64,000 nt of DNA from Carettochelys insculpta (Eukaryota > Chordata > Testudines > Carettochelyidae): positions 2,872,001-2,936,000 of the forward strand of contig NC_134167.1 in assembly GCF_033958435.1 (NCBI RefSeq), in the 5' to 3' direction. The stretch's first letter is position 1. The number at the start of each line of letters is the position of its first letter. A model generated the notes under the pieces. It worked only from the letters and a program-made list of their open reading frames with translations, did not search any database and was not told where the DNA came from. The position numbers and the translations under genes are program-made. This document shows, piece by piece, positions 23,661-34,100 of the stretch.

Positions 23661-24371
23661 GGCTGCGTCTACACGTGCACGCTACTTCGAAGTAGCGGCA
23701 CCAACTTCGAAATAGCGCCCGTCACGTCTACACGCGTCGGGCGCTATTTCGAAGTTAACTTCGACGTTAGGCGGCGAGACGTCGAAGTCGCTAACCTCAT
23801 GAGGAGATAGGAATAGCGCCCTACTTCGACGTTCAACGTCGAAGTAGGGACCGTGTAGACGATCCGCGTCCCGCAACGTCAAAATTGCCGGGTCCTCCAT
23901 GGCGGCCATCAGCTGGGGGGTTGAGAGACGCTTTCTCTCCAGCCCGTGCGGGGCTCTATGGTCACCGTGTGCAGCAGCCTTTAGCCCAGGGCTTCTGGCT
24001 GCTGCTGCTGCAGCGGGGGATTCATGCTGCAGGCACAGGGTCTGCAACTCATTGTCGGCTCTGTGGATCTTGTGCTGTTTAGTGCAAGTGTGTCTGGGAG
24101 GGGCCCTTTAAGGGAGCGGCTTGCTGTTGAGTCAGCCCTGTGACCCTGTCTGCAGCTGTGCCTGGCACCCTTATTTCGATGTGTGCTACTGTGGCGTGTA
24201 GACGTTCCCTCGCTGTGCCTATTTCGATGTGGTGCTGCGCAACGTCGATGTTGAACATCGACGTTGCCAGCCCTGGAGGACGTGTAGACGCTATTCATCG
24301 AAATAGCCTATTTCGATGTCGCCACATCGAAATAGGCTACTTCGATGTAGGCTTCACGTGTAGACGTAGCC
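23661..24371 (-). mobile_element. 711-bp non-autonomous Harbinger-like element, copy 2
   Basis: Ends GGCTGCGTCTACACGTGCAC (23661) and CACGTGTAGACGTAGCC (24371). TAT at 23658-23660 and TAT at 24372-24374 form the target duplication. The body aligns along its whole length with the reverse complement of copy 1: the GC-rich middle (CATGGCGGCCATCAGCTG at 23898-23915, GGGGCCCTTTAAGGGAGCGG at about 24100) and the outer zones of TTCGAAGTAG and TTTCGATGT motifs. No transposase. A hAT-like fragment follows directly on the right, so it may have inserted into that older element. Confidence 0.9.
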
Positions 24372-24374
24372 TAT

Positions 24375-24535
24375 ATGTTCTGCGTTGGTAAAAGGACTTC
24401 CACTATGGACACTGCTGTGTCAGCAGGAAAGCTCTCTCCCATCATCAGTGAACAGCTACACTAGTGATTTGACTGTGGTGCAGCTGCACAGGTGCAGCTG
24501 TGCTGCTGTAAGATCTCTCATGTAGACATAACCTT
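24375..24535. mobile_element. hAT-like MITE fragment
   Basis: The stretch GCAGGAAAGCTCTCTCCCAT, CAGCTACACTAGTG and the terminal CATGTAGACATAACCTTAGG resembles an old hAT-type MITE common in turtles and birds, whose ends read CCTAAGG-GTATGTCTACA. The left part is not identifiable and may have been broken by copy 2 of the 711-bp element. Confidence 0.4.
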
Positions 24536-25653
24536 AGGTCATGGTGTGTCTGGCTATGGATGTTATTTTGGGTGCTGCTGCCCATACCTCTACTCAGTGT
24601 TCCCTCTAATTATTTCCATGCATGGGCAGAATAAATTTTCTTATGTACACCAAAGCATGTGTGGATGTGCACCTCCTATAGAAATACAAGCTACCCACTG
24701 TGGGGGCTCTGGGCACTTTGCTAATCAGCTGGTTGGCACCTGAATCTCTGCTGGGTGGCAGCTCAAGTGCTCAGCTTATAGAGAACATTGTCCCTGCTTT
24801 TATAATAGGGCATTCTTGACGCATTACTACCACAGTTTTTCTTTTTTTTTTTCACTCACCTTCCCCACCTGATTCTTCCTCTTCAGCACCAACATAGTGT
24901 TTTCCAGACACTAGCCTCAGATGCTAATTTTCTCATTAATCCACACAATGCTGAAAGTTCAATAGAACTTTGCACTCTTCTGCAGAAGATGCTAGCATTG
25001 CTAAAAAACTAAAACACATTAATTAAGCAATAGCTAGCTGTTTTGCTTTTACATGCCATTAAATCAGTTTAATGGAAAACACAATAAACTAAAAAGCCTT
25101 TAATACCAAAACTCAGCAGAGACATCCAGCCCTGAGCTCCCAATTCTATTGACAATGGCGGGTTGAATACATTAACCTTCGAAGGAATTAAACTCCCCTG
25201 CCCTATTGTAGGGCTCTACAGCAGTGTTAAGCACACACAGAATCAAAGAATGAAATCTTACACTGTGATCTAATTGCTTGTTCTAATCAGCCAGGATCTA
25301 GATATAGAACTCAGAGGAGGATGGAAAGGGAAGGGCAAAATTGTACAGGTTAATCACATTTGTATCTCCTCCCTGAAAATGGTACACAGTAGTTTAACAT
25401 CTACTTAATCTTGAGAGTACAAAAATTAATGGCCAAACCAGCCCCCAAGAAATTTGGGTGATTTGACTGACAAGATCCTGGGTGCAGATTTTGAGAACTG
25501 AAAGAAGTGGAAACTGAGGCAGAGGTAAGGGTTTGATGCACCAAGTTCAGCACCATTGACTGTTTGTGGGCTATGCCAGTGATGCTGGGATAACAAATGG
25601 CGTTGCAAATCAGAGGGTGGGAGCTTATTGCAGTAGGCGCCATTCATACAGGT
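24536..25653. other. Non-coding stretch between two 711-bp elements
   Basis: No gene seen. A T-rich run lies at 24837-24852. This is most of the unique spacer between copies 2 and 3 of the 711-bp element, which are in the same orientation. Confidence 0.4.
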
Positions 25654-25656
25654 CAT

Positions 25657-26367
25657 AGCCGTGTCTACACGTGCATGCTACTTCGAAGTAGCGGCACTAA
25701 CTTCGAAATAGCGCCCGTCACGGCTACACGCGCCGGGCGCTATTTCGAAGTTAACTTTGACATTAGGCGGCGAGACGTCGAAGTCGCTAACCCCATGAGG
25801 GGATAGGAATAGCGCCCTACTTCGACGTTCAACATCGAAGTAGGGACCGTGTAGTCGTTGCGCGTCCTGCAACTTCGAAATAGCGGGGTCCGCCATGGCG
25901 GCCATCAGCTGAGGGGTTGAGAGATGCTCTCTCTCCAGCCCCTGCGGGGCTCTATGGTCACCGTGGGCAGCAGCCCTTAGCCCAGGGCTTCTGGCTGCTG
26001 CTGCGGCAGCTGGGGATCCATGCTGCATGCACAGGGTCTGCAACCAGTTGTCGGCTCTGTGGATCTTGTGTTGTTTAGTGCGACTGTGTCTGGGAGGGGC
26101 CCTTTAAGGGAGCGGCTTGCTGTTGAGTCCGCCCTGTGACCCTGTCTGCAGCTGTTCCTGGCACCCTTATTTCGATGTGTGCTACTTTGGCGTGTAGACG
26201 TTCCCTCGCAGCGCCTATTTCAATGTGGTGCCGCGCAACGTCGAAGTTGAACATCGACGTTGCCGGCCCTGGAGGACGTGTAGACGCTATTCATCGAAAT
26301 AGCCTATTTCGATGTCGCTACATCGAAATTAGCTATTTCGATGTAGCGTGCACGTGTAGACGTAGCC
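25657..26367 (-). mobile_element. 711-bp non-autonomous Harbinger-like element, copy 3
   Basis: Ends AGCCGTGTCTACACGTGCAT (25657; first base G to A) and GTGCACGTGTAGACGTAGCC (26367). CAT at 25654-25656 and CAT at 26368-26370 form the target duplication. It has the same orientation and internal order as copy 2, and the same length as both other copies. Motifs TTCGAAGTAG, TTTCGAAGTTAACTT, CCGCCATGGCGGCC (25891-25904) and GGGGCCCTTTAAGGGAGCGG (26097-26116) are shared. CpG sites at many shared positions are partly decayed to TG/CA between copies, as expected for methylated repeats. Confidence 0.9.
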
Positions 26368-26429
26368 CATGAGACTCCTGCCCTAAAGAGATGACAGTCA
26401 AATTTGCCCTGGCAAAGCACATTCCCCTA

Positions 26430-26506
26430 GATCCTCAAAAGTATGTAGGCACCACACTCCCAATGATTTCAATGTGAAATGGGCACCTAAAGACCTTTTG
26501 AGGATC
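26430..26506. repeat. Palindromic interspersed repeat
   Basis: The outer arms GATCCTCAAAAG and CTTTTGAGGATC are exact reverse complements. Inside, TAGGCACC pairs with GGGCACCTA. The centre CCCAATGATTTCAATGTG is the decayed CCCATTGATTTCAATGGG core of the class seen at 7718. Confidence 0.65.
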
Positions 26507-26702
26507 CACGCTGTTATGTTTGGTTCCTGACCATGTGATTTGTATTGTTGCTTCCTGAATATTAAAAATCATTCACCAAAAATATTTAACAAGAAAAAGC
26601 AAGATCAAGTGCCCAATTTATTCCCATTTTAATCCAATAGCAAAATTCCCACAAACTTTATGTGGAGCAGAATCTTACAGCCTTTTCATTCTCCCTGTAA
26701 GG

Positions 26703-26989
26703 CAGTGGTGAGCAAGCTTTTTATGTCAGGCCCAACTTTTCATCCCTGTAAGGGATGAGGCCCCATCTCCAACCTGTCTAATGTAATCCAAACTGCTAAA
26801 AATTTTGGCATGTATAAGAAAATAAATATATAGAATGTAAATACTTTTTAAATTGGTATATAAATGTAAATACACAGACATAATAAGAATACCATTTCAA
26901 CGTTTTGAATGATACGGATGAACCTGAGAACCCATCATTCTGCACCCCCGCCTTATGAAATTTCATGCCCCCCACTTTGCTCACCCCTA
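26703..26989. mobile_element. hAT-like MITE with 8-bp duplication
   Basis: The left end CAGTGGTGAGCAAGCTTTTT and right end CTTTGCTCACCCCTA are terminal inverted repeats beginning with the hAT-typical CAG (T-A-G after decay on the right). The flanks CTGTAAGG (26695-26702) and CTTTAAGT (26990-26997) agree at six of eight bases, as expected for an old 8-bp hAT target duplication. The interior is AT-rich with no coding capacity. Confidence 0.75.
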
Positions 26990-26997
26990 CTTTAAGT

Positions 26998-29617
26998 GGT
27001 CATAATGCATGATTTACAATACTTCATTGTCACATTACTTGAGTATTAATGGCTGAGCCACTACTCTCTATTGGAATAGTCAGCATTACACTTGACTAAC
27101 TCCAGCATAGAAGCCTGCTGGCAAAGCTCAGCTAGAAGTCAATAAATGCAGAATTTTGTAACCATTTCTTGTCTCCCCATCTATGCTTTTTCTCTCTCCC
27201 TCTCCAGAATGGGATGACTCACATGTGATAGTAACCTACATTTGGCTTGGCACCCACCATAGTTTATAAATAGATGACAGCCTCACCCTGTTCTACAGTT
27301 CAATGCATCTCACTTTTTTTGGACAGAGAACAGTGTGTGGGGACTGGTTTGTTCACAGAAGCAGTAATAGAATATAGAGCTTTTCAATTCTAGGGCAGGG
27401 TCACACTGACTTGTGACTTGGGAGAGTATCCATATGTGGGTCCCATGTTTTACATACCTTAAAGAGGTCAGATTTCCTAATAGCGTTGAGCAGCCTCCTT
27501 CTTCAAATCAGGCCTCTCTAAGTTGTCTCCAGTTCAGCAACCAAAAAATCACAAATAACTTTTGAAAAACTTGGGTCTGTAGCATCCAAACTGCACCGAC
27601 TGAATGAATGGAGGGTGGCTCCTTGGTGAGAGAAATGTGATGATTTCAGTCCAATTTGCAGAAGACAGGTGCCCAGGTCAGACAACACCCAGCAGTAACT
27701 GCCCAGACTAATTGCAGTCTCAGCAAAATGTTCCAATGACCAAATGGTCACAGGCTGAATTACTTTCTCAACATTAGTACTGGTCTGCCTAGACCCAGAT
27801 ACAGATAGAGCAAGCTTACATTTCTGTAACCTAATCGTAACTGTTTGGGGAGTCAAAAGAGGGCTCCACACTTCAGGATTATCAAACCAGAGTTTAAATT
27901 TGGACTCTTTTTATTGCTAAAATTTCAGCTATATTGGGAATATTGGGTCAGTGTAATGAGCCAATCAGATCTAGTAACTACAGTAACAATTTCTTAATGA
28001 AATAAATGTTCATGCATTGATTTTTTGGGAGGATAATGGCTGCTGCTGTGAAGAGTAGTACAGCTGTCCAGGTGTGGGAAGGAGTTCTGATGCTTGGCTT
28101 TGGGACCTCAGGAAGGACTCCCTGCAGACAAGACTAAAACAAAGCTGAAAAACAGAAGGGATTGAGAGTAGATGTCATGGGAGCACTGCTTCTGCTGCTG
28201 AGCAACGTGAGGTCAAGTGGTGGAATGTGTCTGCCACTACATAGTCCCAGTGCTTCTCCTGCAGGACATGCAGCTGTAAATGAAACATCAAGGAGTGCCT
28301 GGGAGGAAGCAGGAGAAAGCAGGTGTAATTGACCTGGGTTAACACAGGACCAGTAGTGCTATGGCCAGTGCATGGGGGAGGATGGTGGAAAATTGGCAAT
28401 GAGAGAGACATAAATAGGACCATACAGTGGCTTTCAAAAATATTTCATAGAGACAGATGGGTTTCCCACTAAAGCCTGCTCCAGAAAGAGTGCTGAACAC
28501 AGCATTCTTTATGTTATTCTGAGCCTCATTTTACAGTGAGAATATGACTGCACTTTGCTGGAGCAGATGGGTAGTCCCTGGTAATTGTTGTACTTTTTTA
28601 CTAACACAAAAGAGTCAAAAATTTCTGGAATATCCCTGCCCAATAATATACACAACCATGAATATCTAATCTTGGGAGTCCTACAAAAGCCACCCTGGAC
28701 TGAAGCTGTATTGATACGCTGATAAAACAGATTTATTGACAACTGGGCATGTTACCCAAAGTCCCACATGTCTTGGAGACGTGTTATTGACAGTCTCCCA
28801 TATGGCCTAATAAAATTGTTGTGGCCAGCTATGCTGAGCAGAGCAGTGCAGCTGCTTACACTGCCCCTGAGCCTCCAATGCAATCAATAAAGCAAAGCAA
28901 TAAGGTTCAGCACAACTTTGATGAAAAATCGATTGTTAAAACCAATGTTTCATCAATGGCAAACAAGGTAGTCTTCAAGACCTTCTTCAAGGCTGATTTG
29001 AGCTCAAGGCTCATAGCTGGAGAATATTCATTTTACATATGGGGAAAAGATAATGTCAGATTATTTTGTACTTATATCACATCTACTAACTGAGGATGTC
29101 AGATCCAGATATTCAGCCCCTGGAAGTATTTATTTGTATTTAATTTGTAGAAAAGAGGCCTATACCAAGAGCTCCAGGGAACCTGACACGTCACAACAAA
29201 AAAATACTCCCGGCAGCGTCAAAGAGCTAAAGTAGTCAAACAGGAACACAGAACTCCACTTACAAAGCCAACTACCTCCCAAAAAAGCCCCTTTCTCCTT
29301 TCCAGTATTCTGGGTGTATACTTTTTACCACCTGGAGGGAAAAATAACATTTCTGGGACATTTGAACAGAAATAATTTTTATTTTTGCAGGATATTTTTC
29401 ATAGGGTCATCTATCAGTATGGTATCACATCATATAATTATGTATTAGTGGTTGGCAACCAAATTCCTGAAATTTGTTAATGTAACTAGAATTTTTGCAA
29501 AAAAAGAATTATAAAGCCATTTTTCGTTGGAGGAAAAGTGAGTGAGAAATTGTTTGAGCAGCTCTACTATTGAATAGGTGCTTTAGGTACAGCTGTGCTG
29601 ATGGAAGTAATTTGTGG
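26998..29617. other. Non-coding stretch, no gene seen
   Basis: The longest frame here is 117 codons on the minus strand (27518-27871); its translation shows no domain and the flanks no splice or promoter pattern, so it is not called. No named repeat was recognised. Confidence 0.4.
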
Positions 29618-29728
29618 GTTTGACCCACAGAGATTAAGTGCCTTGAAACAGATCACATAGCAAGTCCCAGGAAGAAATGGGATCTGAACTACGAAGTCCT
29701 GACTTCCAATCTATGGCATGGGGGTTGT
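29618..29728 (-). repeat. MIR/CORE-SINE-like fragment
   Basis: AGATTAAGTGCCTTGAAACA, GATCACATAGCAAGTCCCAG and GGGATCTGAACTACGAAGTC follow the reverse-strand order of the MIR core and B-box region. Confidence 0.65.
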
Positions 29729-30699
29729 GCCTTTAAAGGCTGAATTTTCCAATCAGAGAGTCTAGGCAGGACACTGGAAAGTGCTTGCTGTGGACAGCCA
29801 TTTGGACTTCTCTTACACTGAGGGATTGCTTAACAGCACATAACCCATTTTGCTAATGACTAGATCAGTGATTCTCCATACTCTGACCCTCAGTTATGGC
29901 CAAAAATGTTTTGAGGATCCTTATAAAGGGAGTGGTCACCAACCCTCCCTCCCGTGTGACATGCTTGCTCCCCCTGGAGCTTGATCCCCAAGTAGAGAGC
30001 CCTGGCACTAGAGTAATGGAAAAAAAACCTAGAGAAGCATATTCTACTCCATTAAAGTTGGGGTGAATCTGGAGTGAGCCCAAATGTCAAGCTCATTCTG
30101 TTAAGAGGGTTATAACATCCTTTTAATTGCAGCTACAAAGTTGGCAGCACATCTTTACACTCTGGATATGCTGATCTCCCACTGATGTTAGCAAGAGGTT
30201 TGCACAGAGACAGATGACAGAATGTGCCTCTCATGTAGTAACAAAACTAAAGCTTTTATTGTATTCAGCATCACTCTGAAGGGAAAAAAATTAGGGTGAC
30301 TTGAGGGCCAGCAGTATTTCTACCTTCATTTATTCATTAGCAGGTGGAATTGCCCAAACTGCATCTGCAAGTACAAGAGATGAAGCTACCAGTTCAGAGA
30401 ACAGTGACTCCTTTTCCTTTTTTTAAAATCTGTCTCTCTTCTGGTTTTGTGAGGTTTCAGAATGACCCACTACTAACTACTGTATGCAGTTCACTGTCCA
30501 AAGATCTAGATTGTGCCTCATGCTACAGCCAACAAAGGAAGAGTAAAAATGTCCCTTGCATGTTCTGAAGACTCTCTGTGTCTTGGGGTCTGGTTCAGGA
30601 ATAAGGAGGTGCTGAGTGCCACATATGTTTGAAATATGTCTTCCAATGGCATTCAACAGGGCTTGATATTGTGTTCTTGGTCATAATTCTCATTTATTC
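29729..30699. other. Non-coding stretch, no gene seen
   Basis: No gene or confident repeat found. Confidence 0.4.
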
Positions 30700-30864
30700 C
30701 ACAGACATGTCTACACTTAAAATACCACTGAGCTGTAATGCATCCACGTAGACACTCACTACAGCAATCAGAGGGGTTCTCTTGTCATGGTTGTTTATCC
30801 ATCTCCTTGAAAGGCAGTAGCTGGGTTGTCAGATGCAGTGTAGATGTAAGTTTTTGGTGCAGAC
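30700..30864. mobile_element. Degenerate hAT-like MITE
   Basis: It starts with CAGACATGTCTACACTTAAA. CACGTAGACACTCACTACAG and GGCAGTAGCTGGGTTGTCAG, phrases of a MITE widespread in turtles and birds, follow. It ends in GTTTTTGGTGCAGAC, which loosely mirrors the left end. No target duplication could be found. Confidence 0.45.
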
Positions 30865-31170
30865 CAGCCCTAAGAATATACCTACACTGCAGTCAAAGGC
30901 ATGATTGCAGCTCATGTAGGCATACTCATGCTAGCAAATCATGGCTAAAAATAGGACAGTGGTCCAGGTTTCACTGTATACATCACTATACAAGACCGCC
31001 TAGGAGCCTGGGGACATACCTGCATGGCTAACCTATACTGGGCTCAATGCTGCTGCATCTTCAGTGGTACTGTTGCCTAATCTTCCTAGATTAAAGCTAT
31101 CAGGGTTATGCCAACCTGACTTGCAAAAAAATCACACTTTTAACTGCAGTGTGGACATATTCTAAGGCTG
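30865..31170. mobile_element. hAT-like MITE with long inverted ends
   Basis: The left end CAGCCCTAAGAATATACCTA followed by CACTGCAGTCAAA, and the right end TTTTAACTGCAGTGTGGACA followed by TATTCTAAGGCTG, are imperfect reverse complements of about 33 bases starting with the hAT-type CAG. The element directly abuts the preceding MITE. No clear 8-bp duplication remains. Confidence 0.6.
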
Positions 31171-34100
31171 TTATGCACTGCTCAAGATTAAAGTAAGCAT
31201 GAGTCCTCTTTACACTGTCAAAGTGGTATAAAACAGCTCTAGTGTAATTGAGGCACTTTACAATGCTCTGTGAAAAAACATGTGCAGCAAGTTATGATGT
31301 TGTGAAGCACCAGTGTGAAACAGGCTACATCCTAGGGAGCTGTGCTCCCAGCACTGCAGCTACTCCCCTTATGGGGGTGATTTACATAAGGTGCTTGGAG
31401 ACCTCCCTCACTGTGCTTGAACAGTGGCTACACTTTCAATTTAAAGTGTTGCTGTGTCTGTACTTTAAATTGTAAATGTAGACAAAGCTTGAGACTTAGA
31501 CCCTTTGCTGTATACAGCAGATGATATTTAGTGGGATTCCCATGTACACTCAGGCCCCTTTGCCCCACTCCAGCAGTGTAAACAAGTCTTAAGTGTAATT
31601 TATGCCCATTTTATGCCTGACCAACATAAGGTAGCCTTAGTGTAAATAAGGATTAAACCCTTTAGGCCTCGCTTTGTCTCCACTGCTTGACTCCAGTTTT
31701 ATCTTGGTGCAGCTGTGTTGAAATCGGTGAAGTTATTTACACCAGGGTAAAAGTGGAGTAATAAGGTAATGTCAGGCCCCTGAGAGTCCAGTGTTGTAAG
31801 ACTTTGCTGCTGTCAGAAGTCTTGGTGCAGGTAGCCACATAACTTCAGTGGAACAAGTCACAGGAGTAATGATTGGCAAGACTGGCCCTTTGCTATGTGA
31901 GGCCAATTCTAACCACTATTCCACTGCACAGATAATGATGCTTCCTACCAAGGGGCAAAGGAGATGGGGAAAACTAATGAAGGCTGCTCATGACCTGCTT
32001 GCCTTCCTCTGCTTTCTTTCTCACTTTGTAAGCTCAGGTAGATAGAGTGTGAGCTTAAGCCTTTGAAGATGGGGGTTTACCCTCCTGTTCCGTTCAGACT
32101 TTCTGAAACAACTTTGGCAAGTTGCTCTCTGTGTTTTGGTACCCCATTCATAAAATGGAGGCAGTATGTCACACGGATGCTCTGAGAAAGGACACATTGA
32201 AGATTGTGGAGACCTCAGTGGGATCTAGATAAGTGCCATAGAACTTTATGGATCAGATTAGGTTCCAACGAGTCCTTCCTGTTTTTATATGTTGCTGCAA
32301 TGCTTAACATAGTGTCCCTCATTTTTCAGTTGATTCTTGCTGAATTCAAAGATTCATTTCAGGTCAAAGCAAACCTTCCCTAATCAAATGGTTTATTGCT
32401 TTTTGAAGCAGAGGTTCCCATCCCTAACAGATGAAGTAAGCTTTAGCTGCCCAAAAGCATGACAGCCAAAACAGAAGACCAGGCTGCTGAAGGAGTGTGA
32501 AGTTGGCACTAACTCGAATGAATTTGTCTGCCCATAACTGCAACTGGAGTTGGGGGTGGTGAGTCCATTGTTTTGCAAAGATCAATGCATTATCACAAAG
32601 GGAAATGTTCAAAGGGGGCTCAAGATTAAACTCAATGCATTGAAGCAATTCTTTTTCTGAGAATAGACTCGCCAAGTTGTCCTACGGTTTCTGAGTTCCC
32701 TGTTCTAGTTGTGTAAAGAAGCTCATTAATTTTGTATTGCTTCGAACTTTACAACATGCAGATTTTGAAAGGTTGATAGGACTCTGCAGCTGAACCTGCA
32801 TCTTTTGTTCAATAATTAACATGAAAGGCTCTCAGCAGCCAGTTTTTCTTCCCCACTGACTCATGAACATCCACTGCTCAGAGTCCTAGTTGTCTGTGTG
32901 ATATGCTACTTACAGGGGATTCAAGGCCACTCAAATTTTAACAGACATGTACAAGTGAAAGGACAGTGCTTTTAGCTATTAATAAATAAGTTGATCTGAG
33001 CCAAAGGGAAGCAGAGAGCTTAATCCAATGCTTATAGAGAGTAAAAATTCTGGGCAAACCAGAGACAAAGCTCACTGAAATCAACAGGAATCTCTGCTGT
33101 CTTCTGTGGGATTTGAGCCTGGCCCCATGGGCCATCAGCAGCTGCCTAAAGAGCACAGTATCTTCTCTGCACTGACCCACGCTATCTCCTTCTTTGCTAC
33201 AGCCTATGCATCATGAAGGTGCCTTCAGATCCCCAGCCTGGGTATCTGATTTCCAGTTTGGTTTGCACTTCCTTCCGAAGCAGTTGTCGTTCCCTTTCTT
33301 GCCATCTCTCTTATGTTGGTAGTCACTGCAGTAACTCCCCTGCACTGCCCTTAGTCTGCACTTCAGATGCTCTGCCCTTTCCTGCTGAGCTGATGTACTA
33401 TTTCGTCTCCCCATTCTGCACTGAAATTGTCACTAGCTGGGAGTACTCTTTAGTGTGCATCATTCAGGGGGCTGGATGAGGTTCAGCTATCATCAATCAA
33501 AACAATTCAATGGCCTCTGCAAAGTCAGGGACACAGGAGCTGATCATGCTTTTGTTCCTCTCCCCCAGCCCCCAAAGCCCATGAATGACTTGGTGGCCCA
33601 AGCTGCATTTCTTTGGAACTGTGTGTGGTACTGATCAGCTTGTGCTCTGAAAGGGATATAGAGCAGGATGGCGGGAGGCAGCGTCTGCAGAAGGCTGAAT
33701 CAGCTCTCTCTGCAGCCATGAATCCAACAAGGACACTACAGAAAGGGCAAAGGCATGTGCCGAGGAGCATAAAACAAGAGGCTCAGAAGCAGGAGGGCAT
33801 TTCCTTTTCAATTCACTGGCCCTCAGGTGTGATGTAATTTCCCTCTCCTGAAAGGTACAAAACCCCTCCTCTTTTCTATAAGATTAAATGCATGTCATAT
33901 CTTTGTGCATTATGCAGCATTAACCTTTGCTCCTGCATTAAGCTGCTGTGGGTTCTTGCACCCAAATGCTTTTAGCTTAGGATTCCAATTAGCCTAAGTG
34001 GCTCTTGACAGCCTCCTTTTTTCCACCCAATAATAGGGAAGACCCCTTAATGGGGGAGACAGGGCAGAGATGGATCATGACTCTTCTTACAGCTCAACAG

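Noticed and set aside
27518..27871. 117-codon minus-strand frame
   Set aside because: No domain, no splice or promoter context, and this length is expected by chance in 64 kb.
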